Source of the DNA: Bordetella parapertussis
GTDB lineage: Bacteria; Pseudomonadota; Gammaproteobacteria; Burkholderiales; SG8-41
Direction of reading: 5' to 3'
DNA: 64,000 nt
Assembly: GCA_945906815.1 (NCBI GenBank)
Contig: CAMDRT010000018.1
Span: 20,919-84,918 of the forward strand
In this document: positions 9,613-17,702 of the stretch, one piece after another
Numbering within the stretch: the stretch's first letter is position 1
Layout: the number at the start of each line of letters is the position of its first letter
Position numbers and translations under genes: made by a program
The notes under the pieces: model-generated
What the model saw: the letters and a program-made list of their open reading frames with translations, nothing else
The model's database searches: none
What the model was told of the DNA's origin: nothing

Positions 9613-10932
9613 ATGAAAGAGCATCAGCACATCGAGTGGAAGGAATCGTGGCGCGACGAGTATCTGAAATGGATATCGGGTTTCGCCAATGCCGAGGGCG
9701 GTGTGCTGGTGATCGGCCGGAACGACAAGGGCAAGGTGTCGGGCGTGGCCGACGCGAAAAAGCTGCTGGTCGATCTGCCCAACAAGGTGCGCGACATACT
9801 CGGTATTATGGTGGATGTGAATTTGCGCGGCCGCGCACCCCGCGAATACCTTGAAATTGTGGTGCCTGCGTACCCGAATGCTATCAGCTACCGCGGCGAA
9901 TATTTCTATCGCAGCGGCAGCACCAATCAGATGTTGAAGGGTGCCGCGCTGGAACGGCTGTTGCTGCGCAAGCACGGCCGCACCTGGGATGGCGTGCCAC
10001 ATCCGGGCATTGCGCTCAAGGACCTCGACAAAAAGGCGCTGGGCTATTTTCGTACGCAGGCGCTGCGCAGCGGGCGTCTTTCCGCTGCCATTGTCAAGGA
10101 GCCAGATGGCGCGCTGCTGGACAAACTGCATCTGCGCGAAGGCAAGTACCTGACCCGCGCGGCTGCCCTGCTGTTTCACCCGCTGCCCGAGAGATTTATC
10201 GGCGGCGCGTACCTGAAAATCGGTTTTTTCGAGAGCAACACCGATCTGCGCTATCAGGACGTGATCAGCGGTGACCTGTTTACCCAGGTGAATCAGGTTG
10301 TCGATCTCATCCGGTTGAAATACATGAAGGCCTGGATTAGCTACGAGGGCTTGCAACGGGTCGAAACCTATCCGGTGCCCGAGGCGGCGCTGCGCGAGGC
10401 GATACTCAACGCGGTGGTTCACAAGGATTACGCCAGCGCGATTCCGATTCAGATCAGCGTGTATGCCGACAAACTGATGATCTGGAATCCAGGCCAACTG
10501 CCTGCGGCATGGACGCTTGAGCACCTGCTCGGCAAGCATTCGTCGGAGCCGTTTAACCCGAATATTGCCAACGCGTTCTTCCGCGCCGGGATGATTGAGT
10601 CGTGGGGCCGTGGCATCGAGCGGATACTGGAGGCGTGCAGCGCGGCACACGCGCCCGCGCCGGAGTTTCGCGCGGAGGCCGCGGGGCTGTGGACGGTGTT
10701 TACCTATGCCGAGGGCGCCCAAGAAACTACCCAAGAAACTACCCAAGAAACTACCCAAGAAAAAATCCTCGCAGCGCTGCAAGGCGAGCCCACCTTGACC
10801 CGTAAAGCACTCGCCGAACGCATCGGCCTGAGCGCTGATGGCGTGAAATATCACTTAAGCAAGCTGAGATCCGAGGGGCGCATCCGCCACGTCGGCCCGA
10901 CGAAGGCCGGAAAGTGGGAAGTATTGAAATGA
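9613..10932 (+). CDS. AlbA_2 / RecG-like ATP-binding protein with C-terminal winged helix
   Basis: A 439-residue protein with an N-terminal AlbA_2 (Schlafen AAA_4-like) domain ([25 protein letters not shown]), a central region, and a GHKL-like ATPase segment ([27 protein letters not shown]). The C-terminus is a winged helix ([23 protein letters not shown]). Such genes are frequent passengers of type I restriction loci, and the gene directly downstream is an hsdR remnant overlapping by ATGA. A QETT tetrapeptide repeat encoded by a 12-base tandem repeat precedes the winged helix. The ATG at 9613 is preferred because an upstream in-frame start would overlap tupC. Its molecular role is not established; a regulatory role is possible. 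Confidence 0.8.
   Translation: MKEHQHIEWKESWRDEYLKWISGFANAEGGVLVIGRNDKGKVSGVADAKKLLVDLPNKVRDILGIMVDVNLRGRAPREYLEIVVPAYPNAISYRGEYFYRSGSTNQMLKGAALERLLLRKHGRTWDGVPHPGIALKDLDKKALGYFRTQALRSGRLSAAIVKEPDGALLDKLHLREGKYLTRAAALLFHPLPERFIGGAYLKIGFFESNTDLRYQDVISGDLFTQVNQVVDLIRLKYMKAWISYEGLQRVETYPVPEAALREAILNAVVHKDYASAIPIQISVYADKLMIWNPGQLPAAWTLEHLLGKHSSEPFNPNIANAFFRAGMIESWGRGIERILEACSAAHAPAPEFRAEAAGLWTVFTYAEGAQETTQETTQETTQEKILAALQGEPTLTRKALAERIGLSADGVKYHLSKLRSEGRIRHVGPTKAGKWEVLK
10720..10767 (+). repeat. 12-bp in-frame tandem repeat in the AlbA_2 gene
   Basis: The unit CCAAGAAACTAC is repeated three times, with a fourth partial copy running into an A-tract (CCAAGAAAAAA). It encodes a QETT tetrapeptide repeat in the linker between the ATPase-like part and the winged helix. 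Changes in copy number would keep the frame, so linker length could vary between strains. Confidence 0.85.
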
Positions 10933-11042
10933 GCGCCCTCGGTACTATTAGCCAGCCCGAACGCGCCACGCAGAACCGCGCTGTTGCTTTGTTCCGCGAC
11001 GAATTGGGTTACCGCTATTTGGGCGACTGGAGCGAGCGGTGA
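10929..11042 (+). pseudogene. 5' remnant of a type I restriction enzyme R subunit gene (hsdR)
   Basis: A 37-codon fragment starting with an ATGA overlap on the AlbA_2 gene. The peptide contains [19 protein letters not shown] followed by [10 protein letters not shown], the well-known amino end of type I HsdR proteins, which normally exceed 700 residues. Here it stops at TGA 11040-11042. It is therefore the truncated beginning of a lost restriction gene, with no hsdM or hsdS in the window. The natural overlap with the AlbA_2 gene shows the two came as one cassette. Confidence 0.8.
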
Positions 11043-11063
11043 AACCAAGGCAGCTATTCTTGA

Positions 11064-11201
11064 TATGAGATGGTGCATTTGCTCGAGCCGACTCACAACC
11101 AGCAGTTTGTGGAATTGATGGACCGGTTTATGCCTAAATCGAAGTTCTATCGCGATGAGCTGAATCGTCAGACTGTCCAGCATGAGAGCTGGAGGTATTA
11201 G
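11064..11201 (+). pseudogene. 3' remnant of a YgjP/DUF45-type metallopeptidase gene
   Basis: About 45 codons in one frame encode YEMVHLLEPTHN, then MDRFMPKSKFYRDELN, ending HESWRY and a stop. This matches the carboxyl end of YgjP/SprT-like M48-family metallopeptidases, where the segment begins HEMVHLLEPTHN. The first zinc-ligand histidine is replaced by tyrosine (TAT), and a stop codon stands directly upstream, so this is debris. Genes of this family often lie beside type I restriction genes, so the hsdR remnant and this fragment probably flank one deletion. Confidence 0.7.
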
Positions 11202-11320
11202 AGTGCGTTTTTGATTCGTGAAAGACCATTAATTGAAGTTTCACCGAAGCTGTGTTGATCACTTACCAGACGTGCCTGATCTGCTGGGCAGTTTTAAAAA
11301 AAAGTTTACGAGAGCAATAA

Positions 11321-12148
11321 ATGGCACGACCCGCGCAGAGTTTATTCGATAGGGGTACTACTTTTCTGTTATTCGCCTTGCTGGCCTTGAATGGCCATGC
11401 GCAGGAGAAATTCATCACCGTCGCGTCCACCACATCGACCGAGCAATCCGGGCTGTTCAAACATTTGCTGCCGCTGTTCGAGAAAAAAACCAGCGTCCGG
11501 GTGCGCGTGGTGGCGCTGGGCACCGGGCAGGCGTTGGAGTTGGCGCGGCGCGGCGATGCTGATGTGGTGTTTGTGCATGACAAAGAGGCCGAAGAAAAAT
11601 TCGTGGCCGAGGGCTTTGGGGTGCAGCGCTTTGACGTGATGTACAACGATTTTGTTTTGATCGGGCCGAAGAGCGACCCGGCGAAAGTGAGCGGCAGCAA
11701 AGACATACTTTCCACTTACCAAAAGATCGCTGAGTCCAAAGCGCCATTCGCTTCGCGCGGCGATAAAAGCGGCACCCATGCCGCCGAATTGCGTTTGTGG
11801 AAAGCGGCGGGCGTCGATCCGCAATCCGGCAAAGGCACGTGGTATCGCGAAACCGGCTCTGGCATGGGGCCGACGCTGAATACCGCATCCGCCATGAATG
11901 CCTACACATTTACCGATCGTGGCACCTGGCTGTCGTTCAAGAATCGCGGCGAACTTACGCTAGTAGTCGAGGGCGATCAGCGCTTGTTCAATCCCTACGG
12001 CGTAATGCTGGTCCATCCGGCGAAGCACCCGCATGTCAAAAAAGAGCTGGGCCAAATGTTTGTGGATTGGGTAATATCCGCCGACGGTCAGCGCGCCATC
12101 GCCACCTATAAGATCGCCGGTGCGCAGTTGTTCTTCCCCAACCGCTAG
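11321..12148 (+). CDS. tupA: Tungstate-binding periplasmic protein TupA
   Basis: The extracytoplasmic binding protein of the tungstate importer. A Sec-type signal peptide (FLLFALLALNGHAQ, residues about 15-28) is followed by the TupA hallmark ASTTSTEQSGL, where the TTTS-like motif binds the oxyanion. SRGDKSGTHAAELRLWKAAG and ETGSGMGPTLNTA are also family-typical. Length (275 residues) is normal. It lies downstream of tupBC but separated by the AlbA_2 gene and restriction debris, so it may need its own promoter in the roughly 120 bp ahead of it. Confidence 0.92.
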   Translation: MARPAQSLFDRGTTFLLFALLALNGHAQEKFITVASTTSTEQSGLFKHLLPLFEKKTSVRVRVVALGTGQALELARRGDADVVFVHDKEAEEKFVAEGFGVQRFDVMYNDFVLIGPKSDPAKVSGSKDILSTYQKIAESKAPFASRGDKSGTHAAELRLWKAAGVDPQSGKGTWYRETGSGMGPTLNTASAMNAYTFTDRGTWLSFKNRGELTLVVEGDQRLFNPYGVMLVHPAKHPHVKKELGQMFVDWVISADGQRAIATYKIAGAQLFFPNR

Positions 12149-12170
12149 CTTGGACAGATTAAGAAACGCT

Positions 12171-13049
12171 ATGATTTCACGCAGAAAATTCATCGCCGCT
12201 GCAGCGGGCATAAGCTCGGCGGCAGCGCTGGGATCCTCTCCTGCCAGCGCTCAGTCACGTAAAACACTGCGCTTTGGTGTGGGGCCATTGCTGCCGACGG
12301 CCGGCGACACGAAAAAAGCATTCGGTCCTTTATTCGCCCATCTGGCGCTAGCGCTGGGGGCTGATTTCGAGCTGTCGGTCACCACCGATTGGGCAGGGCT
12401 GGCTGTTGCCATGGCATCGGGTAATCTCGACCTCGCCTGGATGGGGCCGTGGGGCTACGTCATCGCCAATAACGCGACCGGCTGTCAGGCCATTGCTACC
12501 GTCAAGTACGATGACAAGCCAGTCTATTACGCTATCGTGATTGGCAGGCCGGAGCTCAAAATCACGAAATTTCCGCAGGACAGCCAGGGCATGTCGATCT
12601 CGTTCGCGGATGTGGGCTCGACCTCGGGCTGGCTGATCCCGACCTGGTACGCCAAGACGGTGTGGAAGATCGACCCGAAAACGTTCTGGAAATACGCCGA
12701 AGGCGCCAGTCATCCTGCGAATGAAATTGCTGTTCAGGCCGGACAAACCGATCTCGCGACAGACTATGATCGCAATCGCAACGCGATGATTGCGAGCGGA
12801 CGCATCAAGGCGGATGGCAGCAAAATTGTCTGGACCTCCGATCCGTTACCGAATGACGCTATTGCGGTGCCCAAGGGCACACCGCAGACGTTCATCGATC
12901 GCGTGCAGAAAATCCTCACCGCAATTACACCGCAACAGGCGCCATCCATATTACCTTCGCGCTACACCGGTTTTGTCGCGGCTACCCACAAGTCATACGC
13001 CATGATCGAAAATGCCGGACTCGCTGTGGGCAAGATCAAGCCGAAGTGA
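12171..13049 (+). CDS. phnD: Phosphonate-type ABC transporter substrate-binding protein (PhnD family)
   Basis: A 292-residue periplasmic binding protein of the PhnD/PtxB/HtxB class. The start ATG 12171 gives a Tat-like signal (ISRRKFIAAAAGISSAAALG) followed by FGVGPLLPTAGDTKKAFGPL. AMASGNLDLAWMGPWGY and SFADVGSTSGWLIPT are typical of the family; the latter contains the SGWLxP-type anion-site segment. It is 22 bases after tupA and overlaps no gene. The true ligand could be phosphonate, phosphite, hypophosphite or another oxyanion. No C-P lyase or phosphite dehydrogenase genes are seen here. Confidence 0.85.
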   Translation: MISRRKFIAAAAGISSAAALGSSPASAQSRKTLRFGVGPLLPTAGDTKKAFGPLFAHLALALGADFELSVTTDWAGLAVAMASGNLDLAWMGPWGYVIANNATGCQAIATVKYDDKPVYYAIVIGRPELKITKFPQDSQGMSISFADVGSTSGWLIPTWYAKTVWKIDPKTFWKYAEGASHPANEIAVQAGQTDLATDYDRNRNAMIASGRIKADGSKIVWTSDPLPNDAIAVPKGTPQTFIDRVQKILTAITPQQAPSILPSRYTGFVAATHKSYAMIENAGLAVGKIKPK

Positions 13050-13053
13050 TGTG

Positions 13054-13902
13054 ATGGCGGCGCATCCGCGCACGAATTCAGCGCACGCCAACGCCAGTGT
13101 TTTGGCGGCGTTGGCGGCACTGGAATCCCGGCATGCCTGGCTGGGGCCACGCGGGCTGCGGCTGGTTGCGGTGCTGGCGGCGGTGCTGGTTTTTTACGGC
13201 ATGTGCGCCATGCTGGCGCAGGTGGATCCGCTTAAGCTTGCGCATGGCTTACCCAAGTTGGGGCACTGGCTGGCGCAGGCATGGCCGCCGAAGGTGGAGG
13301 AGTTGCCGCTGTTTATGCTGCGTACCGCGGAGACAGTGGCGATGGCGGCCATCGGCACTACGGTCGCAGTGTTGCTGGCCCTGCCGATGGCGCTGCTGGG
13401 CAGTCGCAACCTGACGCCCTTTCCGCGCCTATACTATCCGGTGCGCTGGTTTCTCAATGCTCTGCGCGGCATAGATTCGTTCGTATTCGCACTGCTGTTC
13501 GTGGCTGCGGTCGGTTTGGGGCCGTTTGCCGGCGTGCTCGGTATCGCGCTGCATACTTGGGGCAGTGCTGCCAAATTTTTTGCCGATCACCTTGAGAGCA
13601 TGCAGTTGGGCCCGTATGAGGCGGTACGCGCGACCGGTTGCGGACGCTGTACCGCGATTTCCTACGCGGTGGTGCCAGACGTGCTGCCGGTGTTTGCGTC
13701 CATTTCCCTGTTCTGGTGGGAATTCAATGTGCGTGCGTCGACCGTGCTGGGTGTAGTGGGGGCAGGGGGTATCGGACTGGAATTGAAGAACAGTATGGAT
13801 CTGCTCGATTTCAGCCGGTTGTTTACCATCATTGTAGTGATACTGATGGTGGTCACGCTGCTGGACCAGCTCTCCAACTGGCTGCGCCGAAAGCTGGTAT
13901 GA
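13054..13902 (+). CDS. phnE: Phosphonate-type ABC transporter permease (PhnE family)
   Basis: An integral membrane permease of 282 residues with about six hydrophobic segments and an EAA loop (GPYEAVRATGCGRCTAISYAV). The LRGIDSFVFALLFVAAVGLG segment and VGAGGIGLEL are typical of PhnE. It begins five bases after phnD at ATG 13054 (GTG 13051 is also possible). The reading frame stays open back to 13012, but that would overlap phnD. It overlaps phnC by ATGA, confirming a tight operon. Confidence 0.88.
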   Translation: MAAHPRTNSAHANASVLAALAALESRHAWLGPRGLRLVAVLAAVLVFYGMCAMLAQVDPLKLAHGLPKLGHWLAQAWPPKVEELPLFMLRTAETVAMAAIGTTVAVLLALPMALLGSRNLTPFPRLYYPVRWFLNALRGIDSFVFALLFVAAVGLGPFAGVLGIALHTWGSAAKFFADHLESMQLGPYEAVRATGCGRCTAISYAVVPDVLPVFASISLFWWEFNVRASTVLGVVGAGGIGLELKNSMDLLDFSRLFTIIVVILMVVTLLDQLSNWLRRKLV

Positions 13903-14663
13903 CCCTAGGCCCGGGATCTGCTGACACTGCGCCACGTCTGGTGTTGCAGGGTGTGGGCAAAGCCTTTGGCGGGCGTGATGCGATACGCGATATCAGCTTG
14001 ACAGTGCGCGAGCATGAGTTCGTTGCATTGCTCGGTCCCAGTGGCGCCGGCAAGACCACCTTGCTGCGCTGTGTTGCGGGGCTGCTCGACCCGGACCATG
14101 GCACGGTAACTGTAGCCGGAACGGATGTTAGCCAAATACGCGGGCGCGCCCGCCGCAGGGTGGCGGTGGTATTTCAGCAATTCAACCTGGTGGGACGCAT
14201 GTCCGCGCTCGCCAACGTACTGGCCGGGCGTCTTGGGCACGTCGCGGCGTGGCGCGGTATCGCGCATTGCTTTGAGCGCAGCGACCATTTGCTGGCACTG
14301 CAGTGCCTGGAGCGGGTCGGGCTGCTGGCGCAGGCCGCGCAACGTGCGGATACGCTCTCGGGCGGACAGCAACAGCGGGTCGCGATCGCGCGCGCGCTGG
14401 CGCAACAACCGGACATCATAGTCGCCGATGAGCCGGTAGCCAGCCTGGATCCTGCAAACGGTGCCGGCATTCTGGATCTATTACGCGGGATTTGCCGCGA
14501 CGAGGGTGTATCCGTGCTGTGCAGCCTGCATCAGGTGCATCTGGCGCGGGAATTCGCGGATCGTGTGGTTGGTCTGGCCAACGGCCGCGTCCTGCTGAAT
14601 GCTGCTGCGGAAGATTTCGATCAAAATCGGGAGCGCGAGGTTTACGGCACCCTGCCGGCTTGA
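13899..14663 (+). CDS. phnC: Phosphonate-type ABC transporter ATP-binding protein (PhnC family)
   Basis: ATPase of the same transporter, 254 residues. Walker A GPSGAGKTT, Q-loop VFQQFNLVGRMS, signature LSGGQQQRVAIARALAQ, Walker B IIVADEPVASLDP and the switch histidine in CSLHQVHLAREFADR are all present. NLVGRMS after the Q-loop is typical of PhnC. The ATG at 13899 overlaps the phnE stop; the longer open frame upstream is a shadow inside phnE. It ends the rightward run that begins with fdnG. Confidence 0.9.
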   Translation: MTLGPGSADTAPRLVLQGVGKAFGGRDAIRDISLTVREHEFVALLGPSGAGKTTLLRCVAGLLDPDHGTVTVAGTDVSQIRGRARRRVAVVFQQFNLVGRMSALANVLAGRLGHVAAWRGIAHCFERSDHLLALQCLERVGLLAQAAQRADTLSGGQQQRVAIARALAQQPDIIVADEPVASLDPANGAGILDLLRGICRDEGVSVLCSLHQVHLAREFADRVVGLANGRVLLNAAAEDFDQNREREVYGTLPA

Positions 14664-14699
14664 CCGTCATAGTATTCGTATAATGTATATTATGTAAAA

Positions 14700-15158
14700 T
14701 TATAGCTTATCGGATTCTCCCCCAACCCCCGACCAGCGCAGAAACACCCGCAGCCTCCGGTAGTCAGCCACAGCAATGGCATCGGACATCAACACCACAT
14801 AGCGCACCGCTCTGTCCGCTTCGCCACGCACGCTCACCACCGTCAGCCAGGTCGAGACCAGCCCGCCGGGCTGCACGCTGCCCACTATCCAGCGACCTGA
14901 TTTAAGCTGACAACTCAAGCGACCGGCACCGCAGCGCAACGCCACCACTGCGTGATCGTGCGACCTCAGGGCATGCAGCCGCAATGCGATCGTCCCAGCT
15001 ATCAAGGCCAGCACAAACACTGCAGCGGCCGCGGTCAGCGGCAAGTAGCTCAGTGAGAACGCAGCAGTCGCTGCGACGGCCATGCACACCCAAAGCGCGA
15101 GCAGGCGCGACGGCTTGATCACTATTACACCCGGCAGCGCCGATGGCTTATCCGCCAC
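14700..15158 (-). CDS. YgfX-like membrane protein
   Basis: A 152-residue protein with two adjoining hydrophobic helices near the N-terminus (LLALWVCMAVAATAAF and an Ala/Val-rich second segment) followed by a basic soluble part. It ends VADYRRLRVFLRWSG, as in the YgfX/CptA family. Known YgfX is an inner membrane protein linked to the SdhE flavinylation factor in enterobacteria. Here no sdhE is nearby. The start is taken as GTG 15158, just after the gcdH stop, because longer forms would run into gcdH. The assignment is by overall pattern. Confidence 0.6.
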   Translation of the reverse strand: MADKPSALPGVIVIKPSRLLALWVCMAVAATAAFSLSYLPLTAAAAVFVLALIAGTIALRLHALRSHDHAVVALRCGAGRLSCQLKSGRWIVGSVQPGGLVSTWLTVVSVRGEADRAVRYVVLMSDAIAVADYRRLRVFLRWSGVGGESDKL

Positions 15159-15171
15159 GCTGTAACCTAAG

Positions 15172-16368
15172 TTAAAACGCCGAAATCCCGGTCTGCGCGC
15201 GGCCCAGCACCAGCGCATGAATGTCGTGCGTACCCTCGAGGGTATTGATGGTTTCCATGTTCATCATGTGGCGGATGACATTGAATTCATCCGAAATGCC
15301 ATTCCCCCCCAGCATGTCCCGCGCCATGCGGGCGATATCCAGCGCCTTGCCGGTGCAATTGCGCTTGACCAACGACACCATTTCCGGGGTAGCCCTCCCC
15401 TGCTCACGCAGGCGCGACAGGTGCAGACAGGCGAGCAAGCCAATCGTGATTTCGGTTTGCATGTCCGCGAGTTTTTTCTGGATCAACTGATTCGCCGCCA
15501 GCGGCTTTCCAAACTGTTTGCGATCCAGCGTGTACTGTCGGGCCGTGTGCCAGCAGGCTTCAGCGGCGCCGAGCGCACCCCAGCAGATCGAAAAACGCGC
15601 ATTATTCAAGCAGCCGAACGGGCCCTTGAGCCCGCTCACCCCCGGCAGCAGGTTCTCATCGGGCACGAACACCTGATCCATGGTTATTTCACCGGTTTGC
15701 GAGGCGCGCACGGAAAACTTGCCTTCGATCTTGCGCGTGGCCAGTCCTTTCATGCCGCGCTCCAGGATAAACCCGCGCACCGTCCCCTCCTCGTCTTTCG
15801 CCCATACCACCATAATGTCGGCGATGGGTGCATGGGTTATCCACAATTTCGTCCCTGTGAGATTCCAGCCACCGGGCACTTTTTTCGCTCGCGATTTCAT
15901 GCCTCCGGCGTCGGAGCCGTGATCCGGTTCGGTCAATCCGAAGCAGCCCAGCAGTTCACCCGTGGCCATTTTCGGCAGATACTTTTGGCGGTGTTCCTCA
16001 CTGCCGTAGGCGTAAATGGGTGTCATCGCAAGCCCGGTTTGTACGCTACACGCCGAGCGAAACGCGGTGTCCACACGCTCCAATTCGCGCATCACCAGAC
16101 CGTAGGCTACGTAACCTATGCCGGCGCAGCCGTAACCTTCAAGCGGCGCGCCAAGAAAGCCCAGCTCCCCCATTTCGCGCATGACTATCGGATCGAACGA
16201 CTCGTTACGATTCCAGTCGCGAATGCGCGGTTGCAGCTTTTCCTGGGCATACGCGCGTGCGGTGTCACGAATCAAGCGTTCCTCGTCGGTGAGCAAATCT
16301 TCAATCAGGAACGGGTCATCCCATTTGAACTGCCCGCCGATGAGAGTAACTTTGGTGAAATCGGTCAT
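15172..16368 (-). CDS. gcdH: Glutaryl-CoA dehydrogenase
   Basis: FAD enzyme that oxidises and decarboxylates glutaryl-CoA to crotonyl-CoA in the breakdown of lysine, tryptophan and, in anaerobes, benzoyl-CoA-derived dicarboxylates. The 398 residues cover a complete acyl-CoA dehydrogenase. [18 protein letters not shown] binds the flavin, [13 protein letters not shown] and [13 protein letters not shown] follow, and [15 protein letters not shown] holds the catalytic glutamate in the glutaryl-CoA-specific context. It lies downstream of the thiolase and hydroxyacyl-CoA dehydrogenase genes in the same direction, which would convert the crotonyl-CoA branch further. Confidence 0.94.
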   Translation of the reverse strand: MTDFTKVTLIGGQFKWDDPFLIEDLLTDEERLIRDTARAYAQEKLQPRIRDWNRNESFDPIVMREMGELGFLGAPLEGYGCAGIGYVAYGLVMRELERVDTAFRSACSVQTGLAMTPIYAYGSEEHRQKYLPKMATGELLGCFGLTEPDHGSDAGGMKSRAKKVPGGWNLTGTKLWITHAPIADIMVVWAKDEEGTVRGFILERGMKGLATRKIEGKFSVRASQTGEITMDQVFVPDENLLPGVSGLKGPFGCLNNARFSICWGALGAAEACWHTARQYTLDRKQFGKPLAANQLIQKKLADMQTEITIGLLACLHLSRLREQGRATPEMVSLVKRNCTGKALDIARMARDMLGGNGISDEFNVIRHMMNMETINTLEGTHDIHALVLGRAQTGISAF

Positions 16369-16387
16369 GGTGTATCTCTATAAGTGG

Positions 16388-16420
16388 CAAAGGCCGGTGG
16401 CATCTCTGCTCCGGCCTTTG
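16388..16420. other. Perfect 10-bp stem hairpin between thiolase and gcdH
   Basis: CAAAGGCCGG (16388-16397) pairs fully with CCGGCCTTTG (16411-16420) across a 13-base loop. On the plus strand it is followed by TTTTT, a terminator form, but both flanking genes run leftward. On the minus strand the hairpin lies just after the thiolase stop without a T-tract behind it. It may mark the end of thiolase mRNA or protect it, or attenuate gcdH. Confidence 0.55.
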
Positions 16421-16443
16421 TTTTTACTAAAAATATCAAATAC

Positions 16444-17649
16444 TTAAGCAATGCGCTCCAAAATAACAGCGGTGCCCTGTCCACCACCGATGCACAGGCT
16501 CACCAGTGCATAGCGGCCGCCAGTGCGCTGTAACTGCCGCGCTGCAGTCAGCGCTATGCGTGCGCCGGAGGCGCCCAGCGGATGGCCCAGAGCAATCGCG
16601 CCGCCGTTGGGGTTCACACGCTGGTCGTCGAATGCCACGCCCAAACCTTTGAGGCACGACAGCACTTGCGCCGCAAATGCTTCGTTGATTTCGATAACGT
16701 CCATGTCCTTGACGCTAAGCCCCAGCCGCGCCAGCGCTTTGAGTGACGCGGCAACCGGCCCGATACCCATGATGTGCGGCGGCGCGCCGGCAGAGGCGCT
16801 GGAAATCACGCGCACCATCGGTTTGATGCCGGCCTTGTCTCCCGCAGCTTTGGAACCGACCATCAGGCACACGGCGCCGTCGTTCACGCCCGAGGCATTG
16901 CCGGCCGTGGTTACACCGCCTTCATACAAGGCTTTCATCTTGGCCAACGTGGCGATGTCTGAATCGGGACGCGGATGCTCATCGTCGGCTACCGCAGGCA
17001 CCGGACCTTTGCGCGTGGGCGGCAATTCCACCGGCGCGATTTCGCCGCTGAAGAAGCCCTCACCTTTGGCCAGAGCGTATTTCGCTTGCGAGGCCGCAGC
17101 GAAGGTGTCGGCCTGCTCGCGGGTGATGCCATACTCGCGTGCAAGGTTGTCTGAGGTCTGCGGCATTTGCGGATCGCCAAAACGCTTGACCAGCGCAGGG
17201 TTGGAGAAACGCGGACCGATGGTGCTGTCGAAGAACTTGATCCCCCGGTCAAACGCCATTTCCGAGCGGCTCATCACGATCGGCGAACGACTCATGCTTT
17301 CCACGCCACCTACCACAAAAACATCGCCCTCACCCGCCGTGATCGAATGCGCGGCATGCACCAGCGCACCCAAACCGCTGGCGCAATTACGCTGAATCAC
17401 CGTGCCCGGCGTTTCAATCGGCAGATCAGCCATCAACAGCGCATGACGCGCGACACAGCGGCTGTCTTCACCACCCTGATTGGCGCAACCGACAATCACG
17501 TCTTCAATCTGTTCGGGCTTAAATGCCGATTGGGAGACCACCGCTTTAATGACCCCGCCCAGCATATCGTCAGGACGGACCTTCGCCAGCGCGCCGGCAT
17601 GACGTCCAAAGGGGGTGCGCTTTCCTTCATAGATGTATGCATCTAACAT
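16444..17649 (-). CDS. Acetyl-CoA acyltransferase (PcaF/PaaJ-like thiolase)
   Basis: A complete type II thiolase of 401 residues. Its first active cysteine is in VIQRNCASGLGALVHA, the substrate His in GHPLGASGARIAL, and the second cysteine in CIGGGQGTAVILE. The beginning (YIYEGKRTPFGRHAGALAKV) resembles 3-oxoadipyl-CoA thiolases, so cleavage of 3-oxoadipyl-CoA or acetoacetyl-CoA are the likely reactions. It lies between the hydroxyacyl-CoA dehydrogenase and glutaryl-CoA dehydrogenase genes on the same strand and fits a shared beta-oxidation-type pathway. Exact chain specificity cannot be told from motifs. Confidence 0.9.
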   Translation of the reverse strand: MLDAYIYEGKRTPFGRHAGALAKVRPDDMLGGVIKAVVSQSAFKPEQIEDVIVGCANQGGEDSRCVARHALLMADLPIETPGTVIQRNCASGLGALVHAAHSITAGEGDVFVVGGVESMSRSPIVMSRSEMAFDRGIKFFDSTIGPRFSNPALVKRFGDPQMPQTSDNLAREYGITREQADTFAAASQAKYALAKGEGFFSGEIAPVELPPTRKGPVPAVADDEHPRPDSDIATLAKMKALYEGGVTTAGNASGVNDGAVCLMVGSKAAGDKAGIKPMVRVISSASAGAPPHIMGIGPVAASLKALARLGLSVKDMDVIEINEAFAAQVLSCLKGLGVAFDDQRVNPNGGAIALGHPLGASGARIALTAARQLQRTGGRYALVSLCIGGGQGTAVILERIA

Positions 17650-17702
17650 TTGTATTTTCCTTTTAAAAACAATTAATTAAAAATTATTATTGATAAAATA
17701 GA

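Noticed and set aside
9553..10854. A 433-codon minus-strand frame over the AlbA_2 gene
   Set aside because: It is a shadow; the plus-strand product has clear domains, and the 12-base repeat appears in it only as a translated artefact.
15217..16383. A 388-codon plus-strand frame over gcdH
   Set aside because: It is antisense to a clear glutaryl-CoA dehydrogenase gene and has no family pattern.
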